Below, piece by piece: positions 53,259-63,500 of a stretch of DNA of 64,000 bases; position 1 is the first letter of the stretch; every line of letters begins with the position of its first letter. A model generated the notes under the pieces. It made no database searches and had not been told where the DNA came from. It worked only from the letters and a program-made list of their open reading frames with translations. The stretch spans positions 5,176,685 to 5,240,684 of the forward strand of contig NZ_AP023086.1 of NCBI RefSeq assembly GCF_021655555.1, given 5' to 3'. The DNA is from Marinagarivorans cellulosilyticus (GTDB lineage: Bacteria; Pseudomonadota; Gammaproteobacteria; Pseudomonadales; Cellvibrionaceae). A program made the translations under genes and the position numbers.

Positions 53259-54691
53259 GTGGCAATTTATTGGCGGGTTCGTATTTCACTAAAAATAATA
53301 ATGCTTGCTTGTGGTTTATTTTGGCACTTTTAAATGGCCTTATTATTGGCTTGCCTTTTGTTTTTAATGCGTTTTATATTGTTGGCTGGTTTTCATTAGC
53401 GCCTGTTTTTATGCTCGCATTTTTTATGGGGCGCAAGCGCTATTCGCTGTATTGTTTAGTCTGCCTTTTTAGTGCCTATGCGGTAGCGAGCCATTGGCTT
53501 GTTAATTTTTTTCATCTGCAAGGCATGTCTTTTCTAAAAGCCGTTGCTTGGTGCTCGCTCTACTGGCTATTTATGAGCGTAACCCTAGCGGCCTTATTGT
53601 TGTTTTTTAGGGTCTTGGTTGAGCGTTTTTCAAAAATAGTGTTGCCCGTTATTTTTGCCAGTGTGGTGACTGCCCATTGTGCTGCCACTTCATTTTTGTT
53701 TCCCGCAAATTGGGTTTACAGCCAGGGCGAGTTTGTTGTGGTATTGCAGTGGGTCGCGCTTCTGGGTGAATACGGCCTTATGTTTGTAATGGTTTTGACT
53801 TCTGCCGCTACAGGGTGCTTACTTATGCGCTTTAATTATCGCCGATTTTGGGGCGGCCTTATCGCGTTGATCGCGTTTTGGTTTTCGCCGTTGATATTTT
53901 CGCAAACTCTGACGGCTCGAGCTATTAAGGAGGTTGAAACGGTAACGCTAGGGTGGGTGCAAACGGACTCCCTGCCAGGGCAGCGCTCCAAGCTAACAAA
54001 TTACTCATTGGCAAACCCTATTGAGCTGCAGCTTTCCATGGCAATCGCTGATCAGACGGATGTGATTATTTGGCCAGAAACAGGGGCAAAGGAGTTGTGG
54101 TCGAACACACATTTTCATTCTCAGCTTAATGAATTTACTCGCTCAACTGGCACAAGCGTGGTCCTTCAAGATATTCGAAGGGAGGCCGGGCGCAGTTACA
54201 ATAGCTTGATGCATGTTGCGGCTGGCCAAACTACGGAGTACTACGATAAGCGCTACTTGATACCCATTGGGGAGTTTATTCCTGATTGGTTAGCAGGTTT
54301 AGGCGCGGACGAATTTTTGCTGGGTGATGGCGGGCGCTTTTTAACGGAAGGTGGGCGAGATGTCGACTTTACGAATGGTAAATTCCTGTGGCGCAGCCGT
54401 ATTTGTTATGAAGCTTTTTTTTCGAGTGCGTTCGCAGCAATGACGAAAAGCCGCCCCATTGATTTTGCGACAATATCCTCTAACCAAGCTTGGTTTAATA
54501 GTGCATCGCAGGTAGACCTAATGAAAGCGGTTAGCCGTATCCGGGCGGTACAGCTTAATGTGCCTGTGCTGCATGTTAATAATAATGGTCCTTCATGGCT
54601 GTTTGATGCTGACGGGCATGAACTTACGCACTCGCCAGCAGGCGTGCGTGGCGCTTTTTTTACAACGGTCGTGGTGCCCAAAGGCCGCTAA
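53249..54691 (+). CDS. apolipoprotein N-acyltransferase paralogue
   Basis: A 480-aa protein of the Lnt family: six or more N-terminal membrane helices (to about 220), then a nitrilase-like periplasmic domain with the triad E277 (WPETG), K334 (YDKRYLIPIGEF) and C386 (ICYEAF). Spacing matches E. coli Lnt (E267, K335, C387). Canonical Lnt is encoded elsewhere with corC-type genes; here it follows a small membrane protein and an AraC remnant, suggesting a specialised N-acylation enzyme rather than the housekeeping one. Function is inferred from the motifs. Confidence 0.85.
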   Translation: MLVSGNLLAGSYFTKNNNACLWFILALLNGLIIGLPFVFNAFYIVGWFSLAPVFMLAFFMGRKRYSLYCLVCLFSAYAVASHWLVNFFHLQGMSFLKAVAWCSLYWLFMSVTLAALLLFFRVLVERFSKIVLPVIFASVVTAHCAATSFLFPANWVYSQGEFVVVLQWVALLGEYGLMFVMVLTSAATGCLLMRFNYRRFWGGLIALIAFWFSPLIFSQTLTARAIKEVETVTLGWVQTDSLPGQRSKLTNYSLANPIELQLSMAIADQTDVIIWPETGAKELWSNTHFHSQLNEFTRSTGTSVVLQDIRREAGRSYNSLMHVAAGQTTEYYDKRYLIPIGEFIPDWLAGLGADEFLLGDGGRFLTEGGRDVDFTNGKFLWRSRICYEAFFSSAFAAMTKSRPIDFATISSNQAWFNSASQVDLMKAVSRIRAVQLNVPVLHVNNNGPSWLFDADGHELTHSPAGVRGAFFTTVVVPKGR

Positions 54692-54729
54692 ATTATCGCG
54701 CAGGCATGAACTAAGGGAATTGCAAAAGC

Positions 54730-55809
54730 CTACGACATTTGCGCACAGTGCCTTTTTTCGCTTTGTTCTTTTAATTGCAAGGGTGTTTTTCCTGTCCAAG
54801 TTTTTATAGCCCGCCGCAAACTGGAACCGCTTGAAAACCCCATAATTTCCGCAACGGTATCAACGCCAAGCTCCGAGTCACAAATGTGCCTACATGCGAT
54901 CTCCATTCTAACTTCGTTTAAAATTTCGCGAAAACTGGTTTGTTCAAGAGTCAGTTTTCGAGTAAGTGTTCGGCGAGAAATGTTCAGTTGATACGCAATG
55001 CACGCCAATGAGGGGCTGTTAACAAAAGATTTACAAACCTGCCAGCGAACAAGTTCGGTGAAAGAATTATCTGGATATTCCCTCTGATACTCGTTTTCGA
55101 GCGCTTCGAGCAGTTTTATAAAAATAGGGCGCCGAAGTGGTCGCCACTTTTGAGTAAAAACATCAATTGCAGAACTAATTTGAGTTGGGCCCTGATGGAT
55201 TTCAACCGAGACATTGAAGTACGCCTTTATATAATCTTGGCAATAGCTGTGCAACGTGTTGAGTTTAACGTGGAATGCTGATTCTGGATCGCTGCAAAAA
55301 CCGCAACTTTTAAAAAGTTTAAGTGTGGTGGCAAGCCTTAATTAAAATTCAAATTTCCTAGAAAATTTTGAGCAATGCCCAAGCTCCAGTTCCGGAACTG
55401 GGCACACAATATGTTGATCACGCGTAAGATGATAATTAGGTGTGCGATAGTAGTGGAAATAATAAGGTTGTGTGAGTATGACATACCGCCTAAATGCCAA
55501 CCCAACCGCAAAAAGGGAGTGGCTGCAATTAACCGTTTCGCCCAAGGTGCCATAGAAACACCAAGGAATATATGCACCGGCCTTAATGCCGCAGCCGCTT
55601 CCTAGCGAATGAACGCAATTGTGAAAAATTTGGGATAACTGCGCAAAACTTATTTTTTCGTTTGTAGTATCGAGCAGGTATTGTTCAATCGCGGTATTTC
55701 GTAAAGCCTCGGAGCTAGCCACGCCCTGAGTCGATAAAAACTCGATAATAGCTTTAGGGATGTAGCTAAGCGGAATATTGCTAGGAGGATTAATCACAGA
55801 GTACCTCAT
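54730..55809 (-). pseudogene. AraC-family regulator with frameshift
   Basis: The N-terminal frame (MRYSVINPPSNIPLSYIPKA ... to 55342) is an arabinose-type AraC sensing domain; the C-terminal frame (CSDPESAFHVKLNTLHSYCQ ... to 54730) carries the helix-turn-helix (LNISRRTLTRKL ... MGFSSGSSLRRAIKTWTGKT). They are out of phase around 55340; the C-terminal frame has no start codon. Joined, they make a normal AraC protein of about 340 residues. It lies downstream of and convergent with the Lnt-like operon. Confidence 0.75.
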
Positions 55810-56041
55810 GTCTACTGCTTGAACTATGAGCGTCCTGCTATGTGACAAATACGGCACCAAAAAAGTTAATAGGTGCTGTGATGGTAAGTAAGGTTTACGT
55901 GCCGCTACATCCAATATTCGCCACCACTTTGATGGCTTGTTATCCTATACTTAATGTATGCATTATTCTATAATTTTTGACTCCTTTTGTTGAATAAAAT
56001 TGATAGGGCCGCGGATCGACTGCACTAACTACTTGAAGCGC

Positions 56042-56091
56042 ACAAATTGGAGGATCAATTTGCACAACCAGCTGGCCAAAGGGTGAAGCGC
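56042..56091 (-). repeat. inverted copy of the MITE-A 66-bp module
   Basis: ACAAATTGGAGGATCAATTT and ...GGGTGAAGCGC are the reverse complement of part of the module inside MITE-A copy 2 (56581-56646). Both contain the palindrome CAAATTG..CAATTTG. Confidence 0.65.
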
Positions 56092-56188
56092 AAGGGTGCG
56101 TCGAGTGTTTTACTGTTTAAAAAAATAGAGCATCTAAAAGCCTACTCTAAAGTCACACCGACTGAAAAACTGTAACAATTAAATGTTT

Positions 56189-56335
56189 GACCTAGAAACC
56201 GCAGTTGAGAGTCAAAAAGATGCGTATTCCGTTGGTGTGCATGGCGTGTAGTAAAAAGGTGTAGTAACCCCCATGGATTGGGGAAATGCAGATCACGCAG
56301 GAGCGGTTATCTGTCACCTTATTGGGAATGAATAG
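56189..56335. mobile_element. MITE-B, copy 3 (long form, right end lost)
   Basis: Left end CCTAGAAACCGCAGTTGAGA intact. Contains the extra module CCCCCATGGATTGGGGAAAT and CAGATCACGCAGGAGCGGTT also seen in copy 4. The match fades after TTATTGGGAATGAAT and the right inverted repeat is missing. Confidence 0.7.
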
Positions 56336-56501
56336 CGAATCCAGTGTTGATCAAGTCTTTCGAAGTAAGTGGCTGCGTAAGGTAAAAAGAGTGCACTCTA
56401 GAACTGAATAGCGGGTAAGCATCGTTCGTTTAATCTGGGAAAATATCACACGGTAGGGAAAAGAAAAGCCACTACAGATAGTAGTGGCATTAATAATCTT
56501 A

Positions 56502-56755
56502 GGGCACCTCTAAAAATAGTAATTTTTTTGTGAGAGCAAGGAAGCACCGCCCGGAGAGCCGCAGTTTACGTGGTGTAAATCATTCAGCGCATCCATGCGC
56601 TTCACCCTTCGGGCAGCAAGCTGTGCAAATTGATCCTCCAATTTGTGAGGACTCGAGGACGGAGCTAATGTCCATGGATGGACTGAATACAGGTTTTGCA
56701 GGAGCAAAAAACTGTAAGCCGCTATCGCGGAAAAAGTGCATTTTCAGAGATGCCC
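56502..56755 (+). mobile_element. MITE-A, copy 2 (254 bp, with extra module)
   Basis: Ends GGGCACCTCTAAAAATAG and the inverted GCATTTTCAGAGATGCCC, flanked by the 4-bp duplication CTTA (56498-56501, 56756-56759). It matches copy 1 except for a 66-bp insertion at 56581-56646. The right-hand duplication contains the stop codon of the neighbouring membrane protein gene. Confidence 0.85.
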
Positions 56756-56756
56756 C

Positions 56757-57524
56757 TTAGTCGACATAGACTTCTTTAAAGCCAATAAACATGGATGCGA
56801 ATATCATCGGCCCGACGATTAATAGCCCTAAGCCCAATGGAATAGAAGCCAAAACCACTAGCACCATCATTACAATGCCGTAAATAAAAAATGGAATGAT
56901 ATTTTTTAAGCAACCTAAAAAGCTCATTTTCATTGCAGTGAAAACGCCTTTGTCGCCAAAAAGAATCAAACAGGGAGCAAACCAAACGGCCATGTATAGG
57001 GGAATCATTAGCGCTAACGCAACTAACACACCTAGGGCCATTTTCATTGCGCCCTCTTCAGCGATGGCTGTAGTATCTCCACTCATCGCTGCCATAAAAA
57101 GGCTGCCCATTGCCAGCACCATAACCCCAAGACTTACAAATAACAAAATGGCGCTTAAACCCAGTAGCGAGCCAAACTTATTTTTAAAGCCGGCAAATAA
57201 ATGCCCAACCTCTAGTCCTTGATTATCGTGGATAGATTTGCAGCCAATCATTATTCCACCAACCCACACACTTCCCAAAATACCAGCTACGAAGTTTACA
57301 ACAGGGATAATACTGAGAATGATCATCAGAACAAACCCAATAATACAAACCCCAATCCAACTACCTGCATTACCTTTAAAATAACCGAAGCCATCAAATA
57401 GCCAACCCGCGCCGCGACCTGCGCCAACTGTTTGAGCCTCATGTACCACGAACTCACCGCTTTTATTATCGGTGGTGTTTAAATCTGCCTCTGGTGCTTG
57501 ATAAGGGTTTTCTGCTTCACTCAT
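56757..57524 (-). CDS. BPSS1780-like polytopic membrane protein
   Basis: A 255-aa protein starting MSEAENPYQAPEADL, a motif shared by this family's cytoplasmic N-terminus (NPYQAP). About five membrane helices follow (GVCIIGFVLMIILSIIPVVN, LLGLSAILLFVSLGVMVLAM, IYGIVMMVLVVLASIPLG). Function of the family is not known. The stop TAA falls in the MITE-A target duplication, so the C-terminus ends exactly at the insertion. Confidence 0.8.
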   Translation of the reverse strand: MSEAENPYQAPEADLNTTDNKSGEFVVHEAQTVGAGRGAGWLFDGFGYFKGNAGSWIGVCIIGFVLMIILSIIPVVNFVAGILGSVWVGGIMIGCKSIHDNQGLEVGHLFAGFKNKFGSLLGLSAILLFVSLGVMVLAMGSLFMAAMSGDTTAIAEEGAMKMALGVLVALALMIPLYMAVWFAPCLILFGDKGVFTAMKMSFLGCLKNIIPFFIYGIVMMVLVVLASIPLGLGLLIVGPMIFASMFIGFKEVYVD

Positions 57525-57821
57525 AATATAATCCTATTTTTTATGGTAAATTTATTATTCTTTGTTTAGTAATAATTTTTTGAAGGTAAATCAAGGCTTT
57601 AACTAGGCTGAGTAACAACGAATGAATACCCCGAGTCCATGCCACTCATGAATCACCCACGCACCTAGAATAGCATCATTTTTCTGTAGCTCGGAAGTCA
57701 CATATAATGAATGTGAAGAATGTTATAGGCAGTGGCGAATCGGGGTAGGAGCACAATGTCGAGGAGGTAATGCGCAGGGGAAGTGCCTGTTTATCCCCAC
57801 TTCTCCGTATGCAATAACAGC

Positions 57822-58190
57822 TCACACTTGAGTGATGTCACACAACCACGCTAAAGCATCTTCTCGGGATTCAAAGAGCTTTACATTTTTCTTGCTCTTG
57901 TTAAATCGCTCCATCATATATATGGCACTACTGCGCGATAGCGCATCGTAGGTTATTACACCGATATTTCTGATTTTAGTCGATTCGCTCAGTTTGATAA
58001 GGGCATCAAATGTGTAGGAGTATTGGGTGGCTTTATCCAATAGTATCGAGATCTGGCTATTCATTTTACCTTCAATGGCAGCAAAAAATTCATCTACCAT
58101 TTGACCGCTAATTTCTACGCCATCATCTAAAATTATCTCGACGATGTTTTGGTCGATAATTTGTAGCCTGCAAAATGATAACCGGTGCAC
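57822..58190 (-). CDS. STAS/SpoIIAA-like single-domain protein
   Basis: A 122-aa protein with a beta-alpha pattern (NIVEIILDDGVEISGQMVDE, SILLDKATQYSYTFDALIKL) ending LFESREDALAWLCD, a phrase typical of SpoIIAA-like/STAS proteins of about 125 residues. These cytoplasmic proteins bind partners or lipids; no partner gene is adjacent. Confidence 0.65.
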   Translation of the reverse strand: MHRLSFCRLQIIDQNIVEIILDDGVEISGQMVDEFFAAIEGKMNSQISILLDKATQYSYTFDALIKLSESTKIRNIGVITYDALSRSSAIYMMERFNKSKKNVKLFESREDALAWLCDITQV

Positions 58191-58416
58191 AGTAGTCCCT
58201 TAACTAAACAATGAATAATCGCTGTGGAGGGTACTTAAGGTACGCCATCTTAAGTACATCAGGAGCACGATATTATCTAAAATACAGCAGGTTGTGCAAA
58301 TTATTCATGTTTGAGGGCGCCGACTTAGGCCGGAATACGGGCAAGGCAATGCCTCTGGGAGCTTTGCTTAATAGGCGCGCCGGCTGGGCTTGAAACGCCC
58401 AGCGAAGGTCGGTGGT

Positions 58417-58758
58417 TTATTGCGGGTTTAAATAGAATTCCACATCGGTGGTATAAGAGTACTGATCAAAGCATATGTACTTATTGCTTAGGTTGGCGAC
58501 ATTCTCTTGAATTTGGCTGTCGTAGCCGGCTAGGGTAACAGTAATGTCAGCCATCGAGCGGTCATTGTCATGGTAGCTAATCATAACCTCGCAGTCATGA
58601 TCTTCACCCCCCCATTGATAGCGGCACAGTGTATCTCCTGTAACACTGTCGTACACCGTTATGTCGTATACAGGAATTGCTACAGTAGGGCACACGGCAC
58701 CATCACACCCCATAAGGCTTATCGATGCTGCTAGCGCCAGTAAGCTAGATTTATACAT
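58417..58758 (-). CDS. small lipoprotein
   Basis: A 113-aa protein with signal and lipobox MYKSSLLALAASISLMGC18D. The mature part has five further cysteines (including VCPTV, TLCRY, HDCEV, YICFD) and reads like one small beta-sandwich domain (YDITVYDSVTGDTLC, ADITVTLAGYD). Asp at position +2 would favour retention at the inner membrane by the E. coli rule. Family unknown. Confidence 0.75.
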   Translation of the reverse strand: MYKSSLLALAASISLMGCDGAVCPTVAIPVYDITVYDSVTGDTLCRYQWGGEDHDCEVMISYHDNDRSMADITVTLAGYDSQIQENVANLSNKYICFDQYSYTTDVEFYLNPQ

Positions 58759-58847
58759 AATTAACCCCGTTTATAATGAGCCATTAGATTGCTTGGCCTG
58801 TAAAAATGAGCTTGCCATTCGTAAGGCTAGGCTAGCGATAGGTTTAA

Positions 58848-59057
58848 CCTAAAAACCGCAGTTGAACCATCAAAGTCTACGCATCCCCTTGGCGCACCTG
58901 ACGCGTGATAAAAATGATTCATCAAAAAAAGGTGACAGATAACCGCTCCTGCGTGATCTGCATTTCCCCCGTCCATGGGGGTTACTACATACTTTTACTA
59001 CACGTCATGCACACCAAGGGAATACGCATCTTTTTGACTCTCAACTGCGGTTTCTAG
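58848..59057. mobile_element. MITE-B, copy 4 (long form, complete)
   Basis: Left end CCTAAAAACCGCAGTTGAAC, right end TCTCAACTGCGGTTTCTAGG, about 210 bp, flanked on both sides by TTTAA, a likely 5-bp target duplication. It contains the CAGATCACGCAGGAGCGG module. The only copy with both ends, module and duplication. Confidence 0.85.
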
Positions 59058-59257
59058 GTTTAAGCGGAGGCTAACAAGTGTTTGTGGCGTGCTCTATAGG
59101 TAAAACTACGTATAAAGTTGGTTGTGCGAGGGGCATCACCCACTTTACTGGAGCGTGGTTTGGCCAAATGTGGTTTAAGGCTGGCAGGTAATAAACAAAG
59201 AGAGTACTGAAATGCTCACACCGCAGCGCTTCCGTGCACTGCGATTTTTAGTAAGCC

Positions 59258-60541
59258 TTAACTGGCGACGCCAGAAATGTTGCTGCCACCCCAGCCTTTA
59301 AAAGCAGGGTGGGAATCGGCGCCTAGAATGCGCGCTGCAGTTTCGAACATATCCATTTGCGATGCACCGCCCACAGAGGTCACGCGCCCAGCGCGTACGC
59401 CAGCACCGGCCATAAACATGGGGGTATCAGCTGCACTGTGGGCATTACCATTACCCATATCAGAGTTTTGCACCAGCAAGGTATCGCTTAATAAACCGGC
59501 ATCTTTCAGTTTGCGCACAGTTTTAGCTGCCAAGCCAAACATATAGCCTGCAGTCGTAATGTACTGGCCCCAGGTTGTTACGTCGTTGTGGTGCGAGCTG
59601 TGCAGCTTGTCGTTAAAGCCCGGAATATTAAAGCCACTGGTATCGTCACCCAAACACAAAGAAACCGAAGCCGTAACATTGCAAGACAAAGCCAGCGCGG
59701 CAATTTCCAGCTGTAGCTCGGTGTGCGAAGTAAAGTCGCCATCATTACCGGAAGGCATAGCCACATTGCTACAGGTTTGCGTTGTACTTTGCGCTGGCGC
59801 ACTGCCTCCACCGGTGGCAGGGGCTAACTTGCTTTCGAGGGTTTCTATCGAGCTGAGGTGCTCTTCTAGCTTTTCTTTTTCGTGTTGGCCCAGCACTTTG
59901 CTGTTGAGCGTTTTGATTGCATCGCGGTGCAAGTCTACGAATAACTGGCGTGGGTTTGTGCCACCGCCAGTACCACCATCACCACCGGTATTGCCGCCAC
60001 CACTGCCTAAAGCACTGGTAATGCGCCGCATGGCCGATTGTGGATCGTTAATGGTGTTGATGGTGCCGCCCAAGTCGTCGCGCGTGGGCGAGCCTTGGGT
60101 ATCTAGCTGGGAAACCCCTAGGTTCAATACATCCAGCGGATGATTAGCCCCAATGGTCCGCGCCATCATCACATCAAAACTCGCTTGGCCATAATAAGAG
60201 CCACCAAAACGGAACGGCATAGCGCCGTGACCTGGGTTGGTGGTAGCTGCGCCCACAAGGAAGTTAATATCACCGGCGACACCTTGATCAGCATAACCTT
60301 GGGACATCGGCTTCATTACCGAATTGCTGTTCGGCGTGTACAAATCTGGGATTACACCACCGGCCACATACAGCGCAAACGACTTTTTAGGCCCCGTTTG
60401 CGCTTCGGCTAAGCGGTTAATCATCATCGCGCCAGCAAGGCCAAATGAGTTTAAAAGCCCGCGACTAATGCCTGCACCGGTAATGGTTTTAAGCAAATCT
60501 CGGCGCTGTTTGTCGAACTGATTTTTGTATCTGATTTTCAT
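59258..60541 (-). CDS. DUF1552 protein with Tat signal
   Basis: A 427-aa protein beginning with a twin-arginine leader (KQRRDLLKTITGAGISRGLL). The DUF1552 body contains SQLDTQGSPTRDDLG, DLHRDAIKTLNSKVLGQHEK, LQLEIAALALSCNVTASVSL, SSHHNDVTTWG and TLLVQNSDMGNGNAHSAADT (the alkaline-phosphatase-like/sulfatase-like fold of DUF1501/1552). A Gly-rich spacer (GSGGGNTGGDGGTGGGTNP) is unusual. It lies 30 bp after the DUF1592 gene in one operon; the pair is common in planctomycetes and some marine bacteria. Function unknown. Confidence 0.88.
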   Translation of the reverse strand: MKIRYKNQFDKQRRDLLKTITGAGISRGLLNSFGLAGAMMINRLAEAQTGPKKSFALYVAGGVIPDLYTPNSNSVMKPMSQGYADQGVAGDINFLVGAATTNPGHGAMPFRFGGSYYGQASFDVMMARTIGANHPLDVLNLGVSQLDTQGSPTRDDLGGTINTINDPQSAMRRITSALGSGGGNTGGDGGTGGGTNPRQLFVDLHRDAIKTLNSKVLGQHEKEKLEEHLSSIETLESKLAPATGGGSAPAQSTTQTCSNVAMPSGNDGDFTSHTELQLEIAALALSCNVTASVSLCLGDDTSGFNIPGFNDKLHSSHHNDVTTWGQYITTAGYMFGLAAKTVRKLKDAGLLSDTLLVQNSDMGNGNAHSAADTPMFMAGAGVRAGRVTSVGGASQMDMFETAARILGADSHPAFKGWGGSNISGVAS

Positions 60542-60571
60542 AAATTCACCTTCAATTCTTTGGGGGCGCCG

Positions 60572-63500
60572 TTATCGGCTCCAGGCCTTACGGAAACGAA
60601 TTGAGTCTAGAGTACCTATAGCTTCTAGCATCGACCTAGGGCTACTCTGGTTCATTTCGCCCACCATATCGTTCACATCACAGCCGTAGCCGTCACGCTC
60701 TTGCTGCTCGAGGTTTTCAGTTAACGGGCCATCTGCCTCTGTGATGGAATCAACCATTATGCCGGTCGCGTAGTTGTAAAACTGCATGGCTAAACACGAT
60801 TTAGCCAACCCAGAAGCTTCACCGGTTGCCAACATGGTTGCCAGCTCTTGGCCGCCATTAAAGGGGTAGTGCTCGGTGCTACGGTTGCTATCGCCAAAGA
60901 AGTGCAGCTCCATAAAGGGCGAGAAGAAAGCACCTGAAGCATTGATCGGATTACCGGCGTTATCCACGGTGCGGAAGCGGCCTGCCGTGTCGTAATCCTC
61001 TAAACCAAAGCCCAGCGGGTTAATTAGCTCAGCATGACATTCCACACAAGGCGTGCCTTCGGTTAAGCGGTGGAAGGTATCGCGGTTGGTAGTGCGCTCG
61101 TCATTCAAGAAGGCCTCTAAGCTGCCTTTTTTCTCTTCGCGGCTGGTGCTGACACCGGCCGGCGGTGGCGGCATGTACTGGCACAACATATCGCGGCGAA
61201 TATAAGTGGCCCTGCGCACCGGCGAAGCCTCGGCAAAGTCACCACGGTTCGCAAGGAAAGCCCCACTCAGTAATAAGCCACCACGGTTAGCCGGCGCTAC
61301 TGCTTGGAAGCTATTGCCACCTGGGGCGTTAATGCCGTAATGCTGTGCTAAGCGGCTATTAACATAGGTTTTGCCCGGTGCGTACAAGTCGGCAAAGCTG
61401 GCGTTGTCGTCCAACATAATGTTTTGGAACAGTAAGCTTAGCTCGGTCACCATGTCGGCTGCGATGTCGTCAAAGTTGCCAAACTGGGCTGGGTCTTTTT
61501 GCGTTGCCAATACATCGCGTGTGCTCAACCAGTCGTGTACAAACTCGCCCAATATGGCTTTCGCCGCATCGGTTTCCAGTAGTTTGCTGGCTTCTTGGCG
61601 AATGCTATCGGCTGAGTTTAAGCGGTTGTTCTCGGCGGCTAACCACAGACTACTGCCTGGCTGCGGGGTAGAGCGGGTAAAGGTATAGCTCAGGAATGTT
61701 GCCATTTCGTAAGAAGACAACGCAAAAGCACCGTTGGCGTCTTGGCCTATTTCATGGCGATACAAGAACTGCGGCGAAGACAACATTGCCGCCAACGCCA
61801 CTTGCATACCCTGCGCTACGTCACCATCGGTATATTCACCGCGGGCGATAGCTAAATAACCGGGCACATCGTTAGTGCCGTTCTTCTCGGCATTGGTGAG
61901 CGGCCGGCGGAAAATGTAAGTGCCGTACTCGTTCACTAAACGCTGGGCGCAAGTTTCGTCGAGGTTGCCACAGCTAAGCCAGTTGAAGTTGGAATCTTTA
62001 GACCATTGAGCAATGGTTTCGGCCAGCTGCACAACGCCGTCATACTCAATATCGGTACGTAGGGTAATGTCTTTGTTGTTGATAAATTTACCCTTGGCAT
62101 CGTCTTGGGGTAAGTAACTGCCTAAGGAATTATCGGTATAGCCAAACAAGTCGCGTACGGTATTGGCGTATTCTTCACGCGTAAGCAACCTGACTAAACG
62201 CTCGCCGTAGCTTTCGGGCTGCGAGCAGCTTAGTGCTTTGCGCTCTGGCTGGCTGCGCGGCAAGGTAGCATCGGCAAATTGCGGGTTAATGGGCAGTACA
62301 TGCCAGCTAACAATGTATTCAGTCACTTTATCGGCGCACACTTCGCCACACGAAGCTGCACCACCTAAAGGCATGCTTGCGGCAATGTAGTCGCTTAACG
62401 CATTGGCGGTATAGATGCCTTTCGCCGCTAGGCTTTCCATAGCTTCGTCGTACAGGCCATCTTGGAATACACCCGCTGTTCTTTCACCATCGTGACAACG
62501 TTGGCACTGTTCCTCAAAAATCGTTTTGCCTTCTATGTGGGCTAAGTCTTCTGATCCTGTAGAACTATTCGTCGATGAAGACTGCTGACCACCTTGGGCT
62601 TCAAGGAAGGCGACAATATCGGTAGCGCACTGCAAGTCACAATCGGCTTGTGGATTATTGCTAGGCGGCATGTCTAGGAAGATGCGTTGAATCACCTGAT
62701 TACGGTTGCCCGCATTAACGCTGAAATCGCTAGCGCCATGACAAGCACTACACACTAGGCTTGGATCGCTTTCGAACAAGGTTTGCCCTAGCGTTGCATT
62801 GCCTTCAGTTGTTGCGGAACTTGATGAAGATGCCGCAGGGGCACTAGAGGACGATGCTTGTGAGCTAGGCGGCATAGTGCCGGACTGACCACACTCAGTA
62901 CCCAAGTAAAGGCCAATGTTGTCGAGCTGGACATTCACGTTACTGGTGCCCAATAGGAATTGCACCCTAGCTGTCGCATCGTCACTGGAAACCATCATGG
63001 TTTGTTGGTAGCTATTCCAACTGCCCGATAAGGCGCGTAATTCGCTGTTGGCGCCGCTAATAATGGCCCAGTTAGAATCTTCGCCGCCATCAATATGGAA
63101 CAAAATATCGCGCGCATTGCCATCGGTTTTGGCATCAAAACACAAAGTATAGTTGGCGTTTGTTTGCACGCTAACTGGGTGCACAAGCTCAACTTCCCAC
63201 GTTTGAGTAGAGGCTGCGCTAATAGCAAAATCCAAATAGCCTGTATCCCAAGACAAGGTGGCATTCACCAAGTTAGGTGTTGCGAACTGGGCCAAGCCCT
63301 GTGTAAAAGAACCATCAGACAACAAGCTATTGGCGGTAGGGTTACCCTGCGAGCTACTCGATACAATCGCAACGCTAGAGCTGGAGGGTGCCTCGCTCGA
63401 CACAGCCGTGGCAGAACTTGTGGTTGCAGCGCTAGAACTAGTGGGAACAACGCTTGAGCTAACGACAACGTCACTAGAACTAGAGCCAGGTTGCGGCGCA

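Larger units (their letters stand above)
55810..56501. other. 0.7-kb repeat-rich stretch without a gene
   Basis: Holds the inverted copy of the MITE-A module (56042-56091) and MITE-B copy 3. No frame is convincing. Confidence 0.5.

Noticed and set aside
58211..58393. A 60-codon plus-strand frame between the STAS and lipoprotein genes
   Set aside because: No ribosome binding site, and its end lies in a hairpin (58383-58403); more likely intergenic.
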